From assembly GCF_008477545.1 (NCBI RefSeq), contig NZ_VORA01000002.1, positions 682,001-746,000 of the forward strand: a DNA stretch of 64,000 nucleotides, written 5' to 3'. The notes under the pieces were generated by a model. It saw only the letters and a program-made list of their open reading frames with translations, searched no databases and was not told the origin of the DNA. The DNA is from Roseibium aestuarii. GTDB lineage: Bacteria > Pseudomonadota > Alphaproteobacteria > Rhizobiales > Stappiaceae. The position numbers and the translations under genes are program-made. This document shows positions 9,601 through 17,802 of the stretch, piece by piece (the stretch's first letter is position 1; each line of letters starts with the position of its first letter).

Positions 9601-10827
9601 ATGGAAACCCTCGTCAGAACCTACGGACGCGGATTGACGGCCCTGTTCATCGGGCTTGTCGGCTTCTGGATCCTGCTGATGATCATCGTGCCGCAGATCC
9701 GCATGATCGAGCGCGCCTTCACCTACGAGGACCGGGCCGGCGAGACGGCAACTCTCGCTCTCGCGATCGACCGGGCCTATACGGAGAAATTCCAGCTCGA
9801 GCAGGAGCTGAGCGGGCTTGAACGCGCAGGCCCCGCCGTCGGCCAGATGCCGTCAGCCCCCTCGCCTTTCGCGCCTTCCATGACGATGCCTTCCGCAACA
9901 CCGGTCGCTCCGGCCATCCCGTCCCTTCCCACGCCGGGCATGGTGCCGTCGGCTTCTGCTCCCTCTGCCCTGAGCGACGAGGATCGCACGGCCCGCGCGG
10001 AGGAGCTGCGCGACCAGATCGCGACGCTCGACAAGGAGATCGCAGAGCTTGAAGCAAAGGAGGACACGTCCTCCGGTGAAGCGGGGATGAAGGAGCGGAT
10101 TTCGCTCGAGAACTTCACCAGCATGAGCGGCCTTCACCTCAAGATCTTCGCGATGACCCTGCTCTACGCGCTGACGGTGACGATCTGCACCTTCCTCATC
10201 AGCTATCCCGTCGCCTATGCGGCGGCAATGGCGGAAACCAGAGGGAAACTGACGCTGATCCTGATCGGTCTGGTCATTCCCTATGCCAGCAACGAGCTGC
10301 TGCGGATCTTTTCCTGGGTGATGATCCTGGAGAAGAATGGCGTTCTGAACAGCCTGCTCGACAGCCTCGGCCTGATCGACCTTGCCGCCGGAGAAGGCTT
10401 CCGCTTTGTCGCCTCGAATGGCGCGGTCTTCTCCGTCATGGTCTATGCCTACATGCTGTTCATGGTCTTCCCCATGTACAACACCATCGACACCCTGGAC
10501 AAAGCCCAGATCGAAGCCGCCCGCGACCTCGGCGGCTCGATCTGGAAGATCCATACGCGCATCGTCATCCCCCATGCCAAGCCGGGCATCGCGGTGGGCT
10601 CGATCATCACCTTCATGCTTTCGGCCGGCACCATCGCCGCACCCGAGATCGTCGGGCGAGGGCTTCATCCGGACTGGTTCTCCCAGCTGATCTACCGGCG
10701 TTTCTTCGAAGCGGATTCCTGGAACCAGGGCTCGGCCTACTCACTGGCCCTGCTCGCAGCCTGCATCCTGTTCATTCTGATCAACATGGCCATCTTCAAG
10801 GTGAGCGTAAGGGATATCGCGAAATGA
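9601..10827 (+). CDS. polyamine-type ABC transporter permease, PotB/PotH-like, with unusual insert
   Basis: 408 residues; PotB-class permeases are usually near 290. Helix 1 lies at about residues 13-33. The remaining helices start near residue 175 (HLKIFAMTLLYALTVTICTFLI) and include the EAA loop IEAARDLGGSIWKIHTRIVIP. Between them lies a non-homologous segment of about 115 residues: a charged helix, a Pro/Ser/Ala-rich stretch (about 76-125), then a predicted coiled coil (RAEELRDQIATLDKEIAELEAK). By the usual topology this insert faces the periplasm. The gene overlaps the next by ATGA. The reading frame is intact, so the insert is not a sequencing artefact of the simple frameshift kind. Confidence 0.88.
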   Translation: METLVRTYGRGLTALFIGLVGFWILLMIIVPQIRMIERAFTYEDRAGETATLALAIDRAYTEKFQLEQELSGLERAGPAVGQMPSAPSPFAPSMTMPSATPVAPAIPSLPTPGMVPSASAPSALSDEDRTARAEELRDQIATLDKEIAELEAKEDTSSGEAGMKERISLENFTSMSGLHLKIFAMTLLYALTVTICTFLISYPVAYAAAMAETRGKLTLILIGLVIPYASNELLRIFSWVMILEKNGVLNSLLDSLGLIDLAAGEGFRFVASNGAVFSVMVYAYMLFMVFPMYNTIDTLDKAQIEAARDLGGSIWKIHTRIVIPHAKPGIAVGSIITFMLSAGTIAAPEIVGRGLHPDWFSQLIYRRFFEADSWNQGSAYSLALLAACILFILINMAIFKVSVRDIAK

Positions 10828-11666
10828 CCGCGGCGACTGACATGCCGGGCGTCGTGTCCGGAACCATCCGCCGGCGCAAGACCGGCCCGGACTGGTCGGG
10901 CGCCTTGCTGAACGGCTACCTGCTCCTGTTCTTTGTCTACATGTTCCTGCCGCTGATCTTCGTGGTCATCGCCGCCTTCAATGCGGCCCCGACGCCCTCC
11001 GCCACCGACTGGCAGGGCTTCACCTTGCGATGGTTCATGGAACTGCCCCAGGACACGCGCTTCATCCAGGGGCTCTGGCACAGCCTGATCATCGCAAGCG
11101 GCGTGATCTGCCTGTCGATCCCGCTGGGCCTGTCGGGTGCCTTCCTTCTGACCCGGCTGCAGTCCAGCGCGGGCACAATTCTCTACACGATCCTCGTGTC
11201 ACCGATCCTCGTGCCGGGCATCGTTCTGGGCGTCACGACCATGATCTTCTGGCGCGACTATTTCGGGCTCCAGGCCGGGTTGCTGACCACGGTCTTCGCC
11301 CACACGTCCTTTATCGCCAGCTACTGCATGCTCATGTTCATGGCCCGGCTCCAGCGTCAGGACCCCTCGCTCGAAGAGGCCGGGCTTGATCTGGGCGCGA
11401 CCCCGCTCTTCGTGTTCCGGCGGGTGACCCTGCCCTTCCTCATGCCGACGATCCTGACAGCGAGCGGCCTCGCCTTTCTTCAGTCTTTCGAGAATTACAA
11501 CACGACGTTCTTCGCCATCGGCAGTTCCTGGACGCTGGTGACGGAAATCGGCAGCCGCATGCGCTTCGGCCTGTCGCCGATGATCAACGCCATCGGCGTG
11601 ATCTTCATCGCGCTCACCGTCATCATTGCGGTGACCCACACCCTCATGGCAAGAAAGCGGGCATGA
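10824..11666 (+). CDS. polyamine-type ABC transporter permease, PotC/PotI-like
   Basis: 280 residues with six predicted helices and the EAA motif LEEAGLDLGATPLFVFRRVTLP, which contacts the ATPase. It is the second half of the membrane channel, translationally coupled to the preceding permease (4-bp overlap) and to the following unknown gene (4-bp overlap). Normal length for the family, with no insert. Confidence 0.9.
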   Translation: MTAATDMPGVVSGTIRRRKTGPDWSGALLNGYLLLFFVYMFLPLIFVVIAAFNAAPTPSATDWQGFTLRWFMELPQDTRFIQGLWHSLIIASGVICLSIPLGLSGAFLLTRLQSSAGTILYTILVSPILVPGIVLGVTTMIFWRDYFGLQAGLLTTVFAHTSFIASYCMLMFMARLQRQDPSLEEAGLDLGATPLFVFRRVTLPFLMPTILTASGLAFLQSFENYNTTFFAIGSSWTLVTEIGSRMRFGLSPMINAIGVIFIALTVIIAVTHTLMARKRA

Positions 11667-12367
11667 AGATCCGCCTGAGCTGCCTGCCCGGTTACGAAAC
11701 TCTGGTTCCCAAGCCCCGGCTCGCCGCAGGCACCCTGCCGGACTGGGTCAAGACCATGCCGGCAAAGACCGAGAGCGCGGTCCTGGCCGGCGCCGAAGTG
11801 CGCACGGTCAAGCAATGCCCGCCCTTCCTCGATGCCATGCAGGCCGGAATTCTGTTCCCTCTGGCCGCGGACCTGACCGTCGAGAACGGTGAGCTCTCCT
11901 GGGACTGGGATCTGCCCGCGCATCCGCAGGGCCGAACCTCCCGTTCGCCCATCGGCGTGCATGTGCCCGAACAGGGACGCGGCGTTCCGGGCGTGGAAGA
12001 CGGGCAGTTTCTCGTGAAGTTCAACAGCTTCTGGACCCTGGAGCTGCCCGAAGGCTGGTGGATGCTGTTCTCCCATCCGGCCAACCGGGGCGAGCTGCCG
12101 TTCCGCACCCTAACCGGGCTGGTCGATGCGGACCAATGGCGCGACGGGCTGGTGCATTTCCCCGCGATCTGGACCGATCCGCAGTTCAGCGGAACCCTTG
12201 CAGCCGGAACCCCGGTTGCCCAGGGCTGGCCGGTGCCCCGCGAGGCGCTGGAGCTGGAGTTCGGACCGATGGACGAGGCGGCCCTGACCCGCCACACGCA
12301 AGTGCAGGATGCCCTGCAGGACGAGCCCGGGCTTTACCGCAAGAGCTACCGCGCCAAAAGAAGCTGA
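11663..12367 (+). CDS. conserved protein of unknown function coupled to the polyamine importer
   Basis: 234 residues; the ATG overlaps the stop of the permease gene (ATGA), so it belongs to the importer operon. No signal peptide or membrane segment is evident. It is rich in Trp and Pro, with segments such as PDWVKTMPAK, VKQCPPFLDAMQAGILFP, LSWDWDLPAHPQG and EGWWMLFSHPANR. I do not recognise the fold. The coupling suggests a cytosolic role linked to the imported substrate, but that is only context. Confidence 0.75.
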   Translation: MKIRLSCLPGYETLVPKPRLAAGTLPDWVKTMPAKTESAVLAGAEVRTVKQCPPFLDAMQAGILFPLAADLTVENGELSWDWDLPAHPQGRTSRSPIGVHVPEQGRGVPGVEDGQFLVKFNSFWTLELPEGWWMLFSHPANRGELPFRTLTGLVDADQWRDGLVHFPAIWTDPQFSGTLAAGTPVAQGWPVPREALELEFGPMDEAALTRHTQVQDALQDEPGLYRKSYRAKRS

Positions 12368-12387
12368 TCAGGCCGAGGCCGATCGCC

Positions 12388-12993
12388 TCAAAGTCGCGCG
12401 GCCGAGAGCGCGATCCGGCCCCGCGCGCCCTGGGTCAGGATCTTGAGCCGCAGGGCTGCGGCCTCGGGTGTCGAGGGCAGATCGGCAAGCAGGGCCTTCG
12501 CCGCCGCCAGATGCCCCGTGTCGCGCAGGGCACTCGCGAGCGCCGCAGCGGTCGCAAGACCCGGAGCCCCAGCATGGGCGGCCCGCAGAGGCTCCAGGGC
12601 GTCCCCTGGCCGGTCGAGACGCAGAAGACATTGGCCGAGGTTCAACCGCGCATCCGTGTCGTCGGGGACCTGAGAGAGATAGGCCTCGAACAGTTTCGCG
12701 GCCTCGGCGAGATCCCCCGCATCCATCAGGGCAGACGCCAGCTCGAACCGGGCATTCGCATGGTCGGGAGCTGCCTTGAGCGCTTCCCGCAGGGTGGCGA
12801 TGCGCTCCGGCCCACGCCCAAGCTCCTTCAACACCAGCGCCTTGTTGTAGACGACGCCGGCATGACCCGGCAGCGCCGCAACCAGACTGTCAGCGGCCTC
12901 AAGCGCATGGGTCCAGTCCTGCCGCGCAACCGCCTCGGAAAAGCGGGCCGCAAGCTGGGCGAGCTGATGTTGTGAAATAGCGGTCTTGGTCAT
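12388..12993 (-). CDS. tetratricopeptide-repeat protein
   Basis: 201 residues from ATG at 12993; the frame continues upstream without good coding character. It contains at least three TPR-like helical pairs (ALVLKELGRGPERIATLREALKAAP, then ANARFELASALMDAGDLAEA, then ARLNLGQCLLRLDRPGDALE). There is no signal peptide. TPR domains mediate protein-protein contacts; the partner is unknown. It converges on the polyamine operon with a 20-bp gap. Confidence 0.8.
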   Translation of the reverse strand: MTKTAISQHQLAQLAARFSEAVARQDWTHALEAADSLVAALPGHAGVVYNKALVLKELGRGPERIATLREALKAAPDHANARFELASALMDAGDLAEAAKLFEAYLSQVPDDTDARLNLGQCLLRLDRPGDALEPLRAAHAGAPGLATAAALASALRDTGHLAAAKALLADLPSTPEAAALRLKILTQGARGRIALSAARL

Positions 12994-13165
12994 TTGGACT
13001 GAGGATACCAGGCGGGTGTGTTGCCTGGATGATAGGCTGGAGCACCCGCCGAGGGCAAAGCCAAAGTAGCGTGCCAGCCAGTGCCCTGCTTCCCCCCCTT
13101 GCCTCACTCCCTGCCCCAGCCCGGCCCTTCGGCGCCTGGGAGAGACGCTTGCTTTCCGACCTGAA

Positions 13166-13185
13166 ATATGAATAGTGATTCATGT
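13166..13185. promoter_or_regulatory. palindromic operator upstream of the TetR gene
   Basis: ATATGAATAGTGATTCATGT: the arms ATGAAT/ATTCAT are perfect, with a 4-bp centre and one mismatch in the outer flank. The same palindrome recurs at 22841-22860 before the Liv-type operon. It overlaps the ATG at 13182, which argues for the downstream TTG as translation start. Likely bound by the TetR protein encoded here (inference). Confidence 0.7.
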
Positions 13186-13214
13186 CTCATGTATCAGGCT
13201 CTCGGGAGGGGCAT

Positions 13215-13847
13215 TTGGCAAAGCCGGCACGCAAGACCGGAGGCACTGCGAACGCCTCGGAAGACACCTCACAGCCCAAGACGGCCCGGGGGGAAGCGAC
13301 CCGCAAGGCCATTCTGACGGCAGCCGAACGGGTGATCGGCGCGCGTGGTTTCAACGACGCCTCCATCGGCCACATCACCAGCGAAGCCGGTGTCGCCCAA
13401 GGCACATTCTACATCTACTTCAAGAGCAAGGACGAGGTGTTTCACGAGCTTGTCCTCGAAATGGGCCGGCTCGTGCGCCGCGAACTCAGCCAGGCGACCC
13501 GTGATATCCCCAACCGGCTCGATGCCGAAAAGGCCGGCCTGACGGCCTTCCTCGAATTCGTGCGCGCCCATCCGGATCTCTACCGGATCGTTCAGGAAGC
13601 GCTTTTCGTCGATCAGGACGCCTATAACGCCTATTATCAGGCCTTCTCCGAGGGCTATCGCAAGGGCTTGGAGGCCGCAGTGGAGGCGGGCCACATTCGC
13701 CCGGGTGATGCCGACACCCGCGCCTGGGCCCTGATGGGCATCTCGCGCTCCCTCGGCGAGCGCCTCGTGATATGGGGCGACACCACGCCGATCGACGAGA
13801 TCGTGGCGACCGTCCACGACATGATCGCCAACGGACTGAAGCCCTGA
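13215..13847 (+). CDS. TetR/AcrR-family transcriptional regulator
   Basis: 210 residues from TTG at 13215, which has GGAGG 5 nt upstream. The in-frame ATG at 13182 has no ribosome binding site and lies inside the operator. The HTH domain is typical: RKAILTAAERVIGARGFNDA, then IGHITSEAGVAQGTFYIYFKSKDEVF. The C-terminal ligand domain contains FVRAHPDLYRIVQEALF. It probably represses its own operon and the facing importer operon through the shared palindrome, responding to an acyl-CoA or related ligand, as is common for TetR regulators of acid catabolism. Confidence 0.88.
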   Translation: MAKPARKTGGTANASEDTSQPKTARGEATRKAILTAAERVIGARGFNDASIGHITSEAGVAQGTFYIYFKSKDEVFHELVLEMGRLVRRELSQATRDIPNRLDAEKAGLTAFLEFVRAHPDLYRIVQEALFVDQDAYNAYYQAFSEGYRKGLEAAVEAGHIRPGDADTRAWALMGISRSLGERLVIWGDTTPIDEIVATVHDMIANGLKP

Positions 13848-13851
13848 CGCC

Positions 13852-14619
13852 ATGAACGCGCTCGCCAATCTCTTGGTGGACGAGGGCATTGCCCGCATCC
13901 GCCTGAACCGGCCGGAACGGCACAATGCCCTGACCCCTGCCCTGCTGGACGACCTGATGAACTGCCTCGTCTGCGCCGAAGCTCACGTGCCGGACGTGCT
14001 CGTGCTTTCCGCCGAAGGCAAGAGCTTTTCCACCGGCGGGGACATTGCGGGCTTTCTGGCCGAGGCGGACGACCCGGAACGCCTTGCCGCCTATTCGGAG
14101 CGGATCGTCGGCGCCCTGCACGATGTCATTCTGAAGATGCTCGCCTTTCCCGCCCCCATGCTCTGCGCCGTCAACGGACCGGTCACCGGTGGAGCGCTCG
14201 GACTGGTGCTCGCGGCAGACATGGTCGCCATGAGCGAGACGGCTTTCCTGCAGCCCTATTATGGCGTTGTCGGCTTCGGGCCGGACGGCGGCTGGACGGC
14301 CCTGCTACCGGAGCGCATCGGCACGGCGAAAGCCCTCGAGCTGCAATATCTGAACACCCGGCTCACCGCCGCAGAGGCCAGAGACCTAGGCCTTGCCGCC
14401 GCCGTGCTGCCGCGCGACGGGCTCGACCGCCAGATCGACGCCTGGACCGACACGATCGCGACGCAGAACCCGAATACGCTGAAAACCACCCGTGCAAGTG
14501 TCTGGGACGATGCGCGTATTGCCAAGGTCCGCCAGCGGCTGGACCAGGAGAGGGAGCGCTTTCTGGAGCGGGTGATCGCAGCCGACACGCACGAGGGAAT
14601 GACGCGTTTCAGGACATGA
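13852..14619 (+). CDS. crotonase-fold protein (enoyl-CoA hydratase/isomerase family), catalytic glutamates absent
   Basis: 255 residues. The fold is clear: LNRPERHNALTPALL near the N-terminus, SAEGKSFSTGGDIAGF (oxyanion loop), VNGPVTGGALGLVLAADMV, and the segment with GVVGFGPDGGW. In true hydratases two glutamates act: the E of GGxCELALxCD and that of PExxxGIxPGAGGT. Here those positions read GGALGLVLAAD and QPYYGVVGFG, so both are missing. Simple enoyl-CoA hydration is therefore unlikely; isomerase, hydrolase or C-C bond chemistry is possible. It starts 4 nt after the regulator gene. Confidence 0.85.
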   Translation: MNALANLLVDEGIARIRLNRPERHNALTPALLDDLMNCLVCAEAHVPDVLVLSAEGKSFSTGGDIAGFLAEADDPERLAAYSERIVGALHDVILKMLAFPAPMLCAVNGPVTGGALGLVLAADMVAMSETAFLQPYYGVVGFGPDGGWTALLPERIGTAKALELQYLNTRLTAAEARDLGLAAAVLPRDGLDRQIDAWTDTIATQNPNTLKTTRASVWDDARIAKVRQRLDQERERFLERVIAADTHEGMTRFRT

Positions 14620-14664
14620 CAGAGCCCGCAAGGGCCGCCAATCCGATGTTTGTGGGAGGACGGG

Positions 14665-16206
14665 ATGGAATGGCTGACCGACATGGCCGCAAAGCGGGCC
14701 GAACTGACACCGCACAGGGTCGCCTTTACCGACCATGACACCGGTGTCGACATGACGTTTGCCGAGATCAACGACCGGGCGACACGCTTCGCCAATGCCC
14801 TGCTCGACCGGGGACTGACCCCCGGCGATCGCATCGCCGTCCTTTGCATGAACCGGGCCGACTTCTTCGTCATCCTGTTTGCGGCCCAGAAGTCCCGCAT
14901 CATCCTCATCCCGCTCAATTGGCGCCAGCCGCAAGCCGAACTCGAACCGATCCTTGCCCAGTCGCGGGCGAAGCTGCTCATCCACGATGCTGACTTCGCA
15001 GCCATCGCCGGGGCACTCGCCACGACCCTCGGCCTGCCGCTCTGCCCCATGGGCGAAGATGCGGCCAACAGGCCGGACAGCATGGAGGCGATGATCCGGG
15101 CAGCCTCGGCCTGCCCCGTCGGCGACGGCCGCATTCCGGCAGAAGCGCCCTGGTATCTGCTCTACACCTCGGGCACCACCGGCCTGCCCAAGGCGGCGAT
15201 CCAGACCGCCGGCATGGCCTGGGCCAACATGGTCAACTATTCCATGGCGGCGACGCTCACCGGCTCCGACTGCTGCGTCAACTATCTGCCGCTCTTCCAC
15301 ACGGCCGGGATCAACCTGCCGACCCTGCCGCTGTTCCTGCTCGGCGGGCGCTCCATCATCCTGCGCAAGTTCGACGTGGATACGGTGGTGAGCCTGATGC
15401 ACAAGGGCGAAGTCACCTCGTTCTTCGCGGTTCCGGCAATCTATCAGGCCCTGTCGCTCCATCCGGATCTCGAGGAGATCGATTTCTCGGCAATCAGCTA
15501 TCTCGGCTGCGGCGGCGCGCCGATCCCGGAGCGGATCCTGACCGATTTTCTCAAGCTCGGCGCCACCATCTGCAACGGCATGGGCATGACCGAAACCGGG
15601 CCGACCGTGTTCCTGATGGATCCGGACCGGGCCGAGGAAAAGATCGGCTCCGTCGGCAAGGCACAGATCCTGACCGACGTGCGCCTGCAGGACATCAACG
15701 GCATGATCATCGAGGGGGAAGGCGAAGGCGAGCTGCAGCTTCGCGGCCCCGGCATCACGCCTGGCTACATGGACAACCCGGAGGCGACCGCAAACGCCTT
15801 CACGGAGGATGGCTGGCTCCGCTCCGGCGACGTCGCCCGGCGGGACGCGGACGGCTATTACTTCATCGTCGACCGGATCAAGGACATGTACATTTCCGGC
15901 GGCGAGAACGTCTATCCGGCAGAGGTGGAGCGGGTCCTGACCACCCATCCGGCGATCCTCGAGGCCGTGGTCATTGGCGTTGAGGACGCGAAATGGGGCG
16001 AAGTCGGCGCGGCCTTCCTGCTGGAACGGCCCGGCAGCACGCTAGGCACCGCAGAGCTGCCCGCCTGGTGCCGCACGCTGCTTGCCCCCTACAAGGTGCC
16101 GAAGAGCTTCCATGTGGTGAACGAGCTGCCCCGCACCGCTGCCGGCAAGGTACGCAAGAACATCCTGAGAGACAGCTTCAGAAAGGCCGAGGAGACATCC
16201 TCATGA
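14665..16206 (+). CDS. acyl-CoA ligase (ANL superfamily AMP-dependent synthetase)
   Basis: 513 residues from ATG at 14665, with GGGAGGA 4 nt upstream. P-loop LLYTSGTTGLPKA, GMGMTETGP, then GWLRSGDVARRDADGYYFIVDRIKDM and SGGENVYPAEVE; the C-terminal catalytic lysine is in RTAAGKVRKN. It activates a carboxylic acid to its CoA thioester with ATP. Its position with the crotonase-fold protein, two hotdog proteins and an importer suggests it primes an imported acid for beta-oxidation-like breakdown. Substrate unknown. Confidence 0.9.
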   Translation: MEWLTDMAAKRAELTPHRVAFTDHDTGVDMTFAEINDRATRFANALLDRGLTPGDRIAVLCMNRADFFVILFAAQKSRIILIPLNWRQPQAELEPILAQSRAKLLIHDADFAAIAGALATTLGLPLCPMGEDAANRPDSMEAMIRAASACPVGDGRIPAEAPWYLLYTSGTTGLPKAAIQTAGMAWANMVNYSMAATLTGSDCCVNYLPLFHTAGINLPTLPLFLLGGRSIILRKFDVDTVVSLMHKGEVTSFFAVPAIYQALSLHPDLEEIDFSAISYLGCGGAPIPERILTDFLKLGATICNGMGMTETGPTVFLMDPDRAEEKIGSVGKAQILTDVRLQDINGMIIEGEGEGELQLRGPGITPGYMDNPEATANAFTEDGWLRSGDVARRDADGYYFIVDRIKDMYISGGENVYPAEVERVLTTHPAILEAVVIGVEDAKWGEVGAAFLLERPGSTLGTAELPAWCRTLLAPYKVPKSFHVVNELPRTAAGKVRKNILRDSFRKAEETSS

Positions 16207-16598
16207 CGACACTCATGCCCGACCCCATAACCGAGATCCGCGCCACCTGGACGCCGACCCAGCAGGACTTCGACGATTTCGCCGCCCTCTCGGCGGACAA
16301 CAATCCGATCCACGTCGATCCGGCCTTCTCCGCCGAAACCCGTTTTGGCCGCACCGTCTCCCACGGCATGCTGCTTTATACGCGTGTCTACGGTCTGCTG
16401 CAGAAGCACTGGCCGGGACAGGGGCACATGGTTCAATCGCTGATGTTTCCGGCACCCTCCTATGCGGATGAGGAACTCGTCATCCGCCTCACCCCCGATG
16501 CCGCCGACCCGCGCCGCATCGCCATCGAGATCGCGCGCCAGGCCGACGGGATCGTGACCCTGAGCGGAGAATGCCAGCTTTCCGGAGACGCCGCATGA
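16203..16598 (+). CDS. MaoC-like (R)-specific enoyl-CoA hydratase
   Basis: 131 residues, overlapping the ligase stop by ATGA. The hydratase-2 motif is intact: LSADNNPIHVDPAFSAETRF, with the catalytic Asp and His, followed by VSHGML. It is a single hotdog domain expected to form dimers and hydrate trans-2-enoyl-CoA. It can supply the hydration step that the neighbouring crotonase-fold protein appears to lack, and may pair with the following hotdog protein. Confidence 0.87.
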   Translation: MTTLMPDPITEIRATWTPTQQDFDDFAALSADNNPIHVDPAFSAETRFGRTVSHGMLLYTRVYGLLQKHWPGQGHMVQSLMFPAPSYADEELVIRLTPDAADPRRIAIEIARQADGIVTLSGECQLSGDAA

Positions 16599-16966
16599 CC
16601 TTCGAGATCGGACAATTGAGCGAGATCACCCGCACCTATTCGGCAGAGGACATGATCGCGTTCAAGCGCCAGGCGGCGCTCGACGGTGCGGTGCCCGAAA
16701 CCGTACCCGGCCCGCTGATCGGCGCGCTCTTCTCCTATCTGCTCGGGGTGAAACTCCCCGGTCGCGGCACCAATTATCTCAAGCAGGACATGCGCTTTCT
16801 GACCGACGCGCCGCTCGACACGGCCCTGACCGCCCGGGTCACCGTAACCCGCCTGCGCCCGGAAAAGCATCTGGTCGATCTGGAAACCACCTGCACCACG
16901 GCAGACGGCGTGCGCGTCTGCGAAGGCCGGGCGCTTGTCTATGTGGAGGATGTGGGCAAGGGCTGA
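16595..16966 (+). CDS. MaoC-type hotdog protein without the catalytic motif
   Basis: 123 residues, overlapping the previous gene by ATGA. The second half aligns with MaoC hotdog proteins: VPGPLIGALFSYLLGVKLPG, then TNYLKQDMRFLTDAP and ARVTVTRLRPEKHLVDLET. The DxNPxH hydratase motif is absent; the equivalent region reads FKRQAALDGAVPETVPG. Catalytic plus non-catalytic hotdog pairs are known to form heteromeric hydratases (for example ChsH1/ChsH2), which is a plausible role here. It is the last gene of the plus-strand operon. Confidence 0.75.
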   Translation: MTFEIGQLSEITRTYSAEDMIAFKRQAALDGAVPETVPGPLIGALFSYLLGVKLPGRGTNYLKQDMRFLTDAPLDTALTARVTVTRLRPEKHLVDLETTCTTADGVRVCEGRALVYVEDVGKG

Positions 16967-16974
16967 AGCCGCAG

Positions 16975-16992
16975 GCGGGCGTCACCGCCCGC
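16975..16992. terminator. hairpin between convergent operons
   Basis: GCGGGCG and CGCCCGC form a perfect 7-bp stem with a TCAC loop, in the 38-bp gap between the hotdog gene and the convergent hydrolase gene. It has no clear T-run. Confidence 0.45.
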
Positions 16993-17004
16993 ATTCCGTC
17001 CGGC

Positions 17005-17802
17005 TCAACCGAGAAGACCCAGGAGCCAGGCATTGAAGGCGTCACGCTCTTCCAGATGCGGCGCATGGCCGGAGCGCTCGAAGAGACGGATATCGACACC
17101 GGCCACATGAGCCCGATGCCAGGCGGCGACCTCCGGCCCGTAAAGCTGGCTCTGCGCCCCGAAGCAGAGATGCAGCGGCACGTCGAGATCACGGGAAAGA
17201 AAGTCGCGAAAGTCCTGCGCTGTCAGCGAGGCCCACATGGGCTTCAGCAGGGCTGGATCGGCCCCGGCGATTTCCGCATTCGTATGAGCCAGCAGCTCCG
17301 GATCGGTCCCGCTGTCGCGGGCAAAGATGCGGTGCGCAATGCGCGGCGCCATGACCGCCCAGTCGCGGGTCATGCCGTCCAGCACCAGAGCATTGCGCGC
17401 GGCATCCAGATCGCCGCCCGACCCCAGCGCCCAGTCCGGACCGTTCAGAACCTTCGGCGTCATGTCGATGGCAATGATCCGGGCGATCCGGGCGGTGCCG
17501 TGGCGTTGGGCAAGGGAATAGGCCACATGCGCGCCCATGGACCAGCCGCAGAGGGTCACATTGCTGTGGCCGCCTCTGTCGAGAAGCTCGGCCACCCCAT
17601 CGGCGGCCGCCTCGATGCTCAGATCGCCGTCAAAGGCGCCCGTGCGGCCATGGCCGGGAAGATCGGGAACCAGAACCTGATGCGACCCTTCCAGCGCCTC
17701 GACCTGACCGGCGAAGAACCCGCCGTGGCACGACCAGCCATGCAGCAGCAGGACCGGATCCCCCTCGCCGCCTTGCTGAAGATAAAGCCCGCCGGATGTC
17801 AT
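17005..17802 (-). CDS. alpha/beta-hydrolase
   Basis: 265 residues from ATG at 17802, overlapping the permease stop by ATGA. Features: HGW near the N-terminus (VLLLHGWSCHGGFF), LVPDLPGHGRT, nucleophile elbow GWSMG (Ser), and the terminal histidine in FERSGHAPHLEE. It resembles BioH/lactone-hydrolase-type enzymes and is probably cytoplasmic. As last gene of the importer operon it may cleave an ester, lactone or thioester of the imported compound. Confidence 0.85.
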   Translation of the reverse strand: MTSGGLYLQQGGEGDPVLLLHGWSCHGGFFAGQVEALEGSHQVLVPDLPGHGRTGAFDGDLSIEAAADGVAELLDRGGHSNVTLCGWSMGAHVAYSLAQRHGTARIARIIAIDMTPKVLNGPDWALGSGGDLDAARNALVLDGMTRDWAVMAPRIAHRIFARDSGTDPELLAHTNAEIAGADPALLKPMWASLTAQDFRDFLSRDLDVPLHLCFGAQSQLYGPEVAAWHRAHVAGVDIRLFERSGHAPHLEERDAFNAWLLGLLG

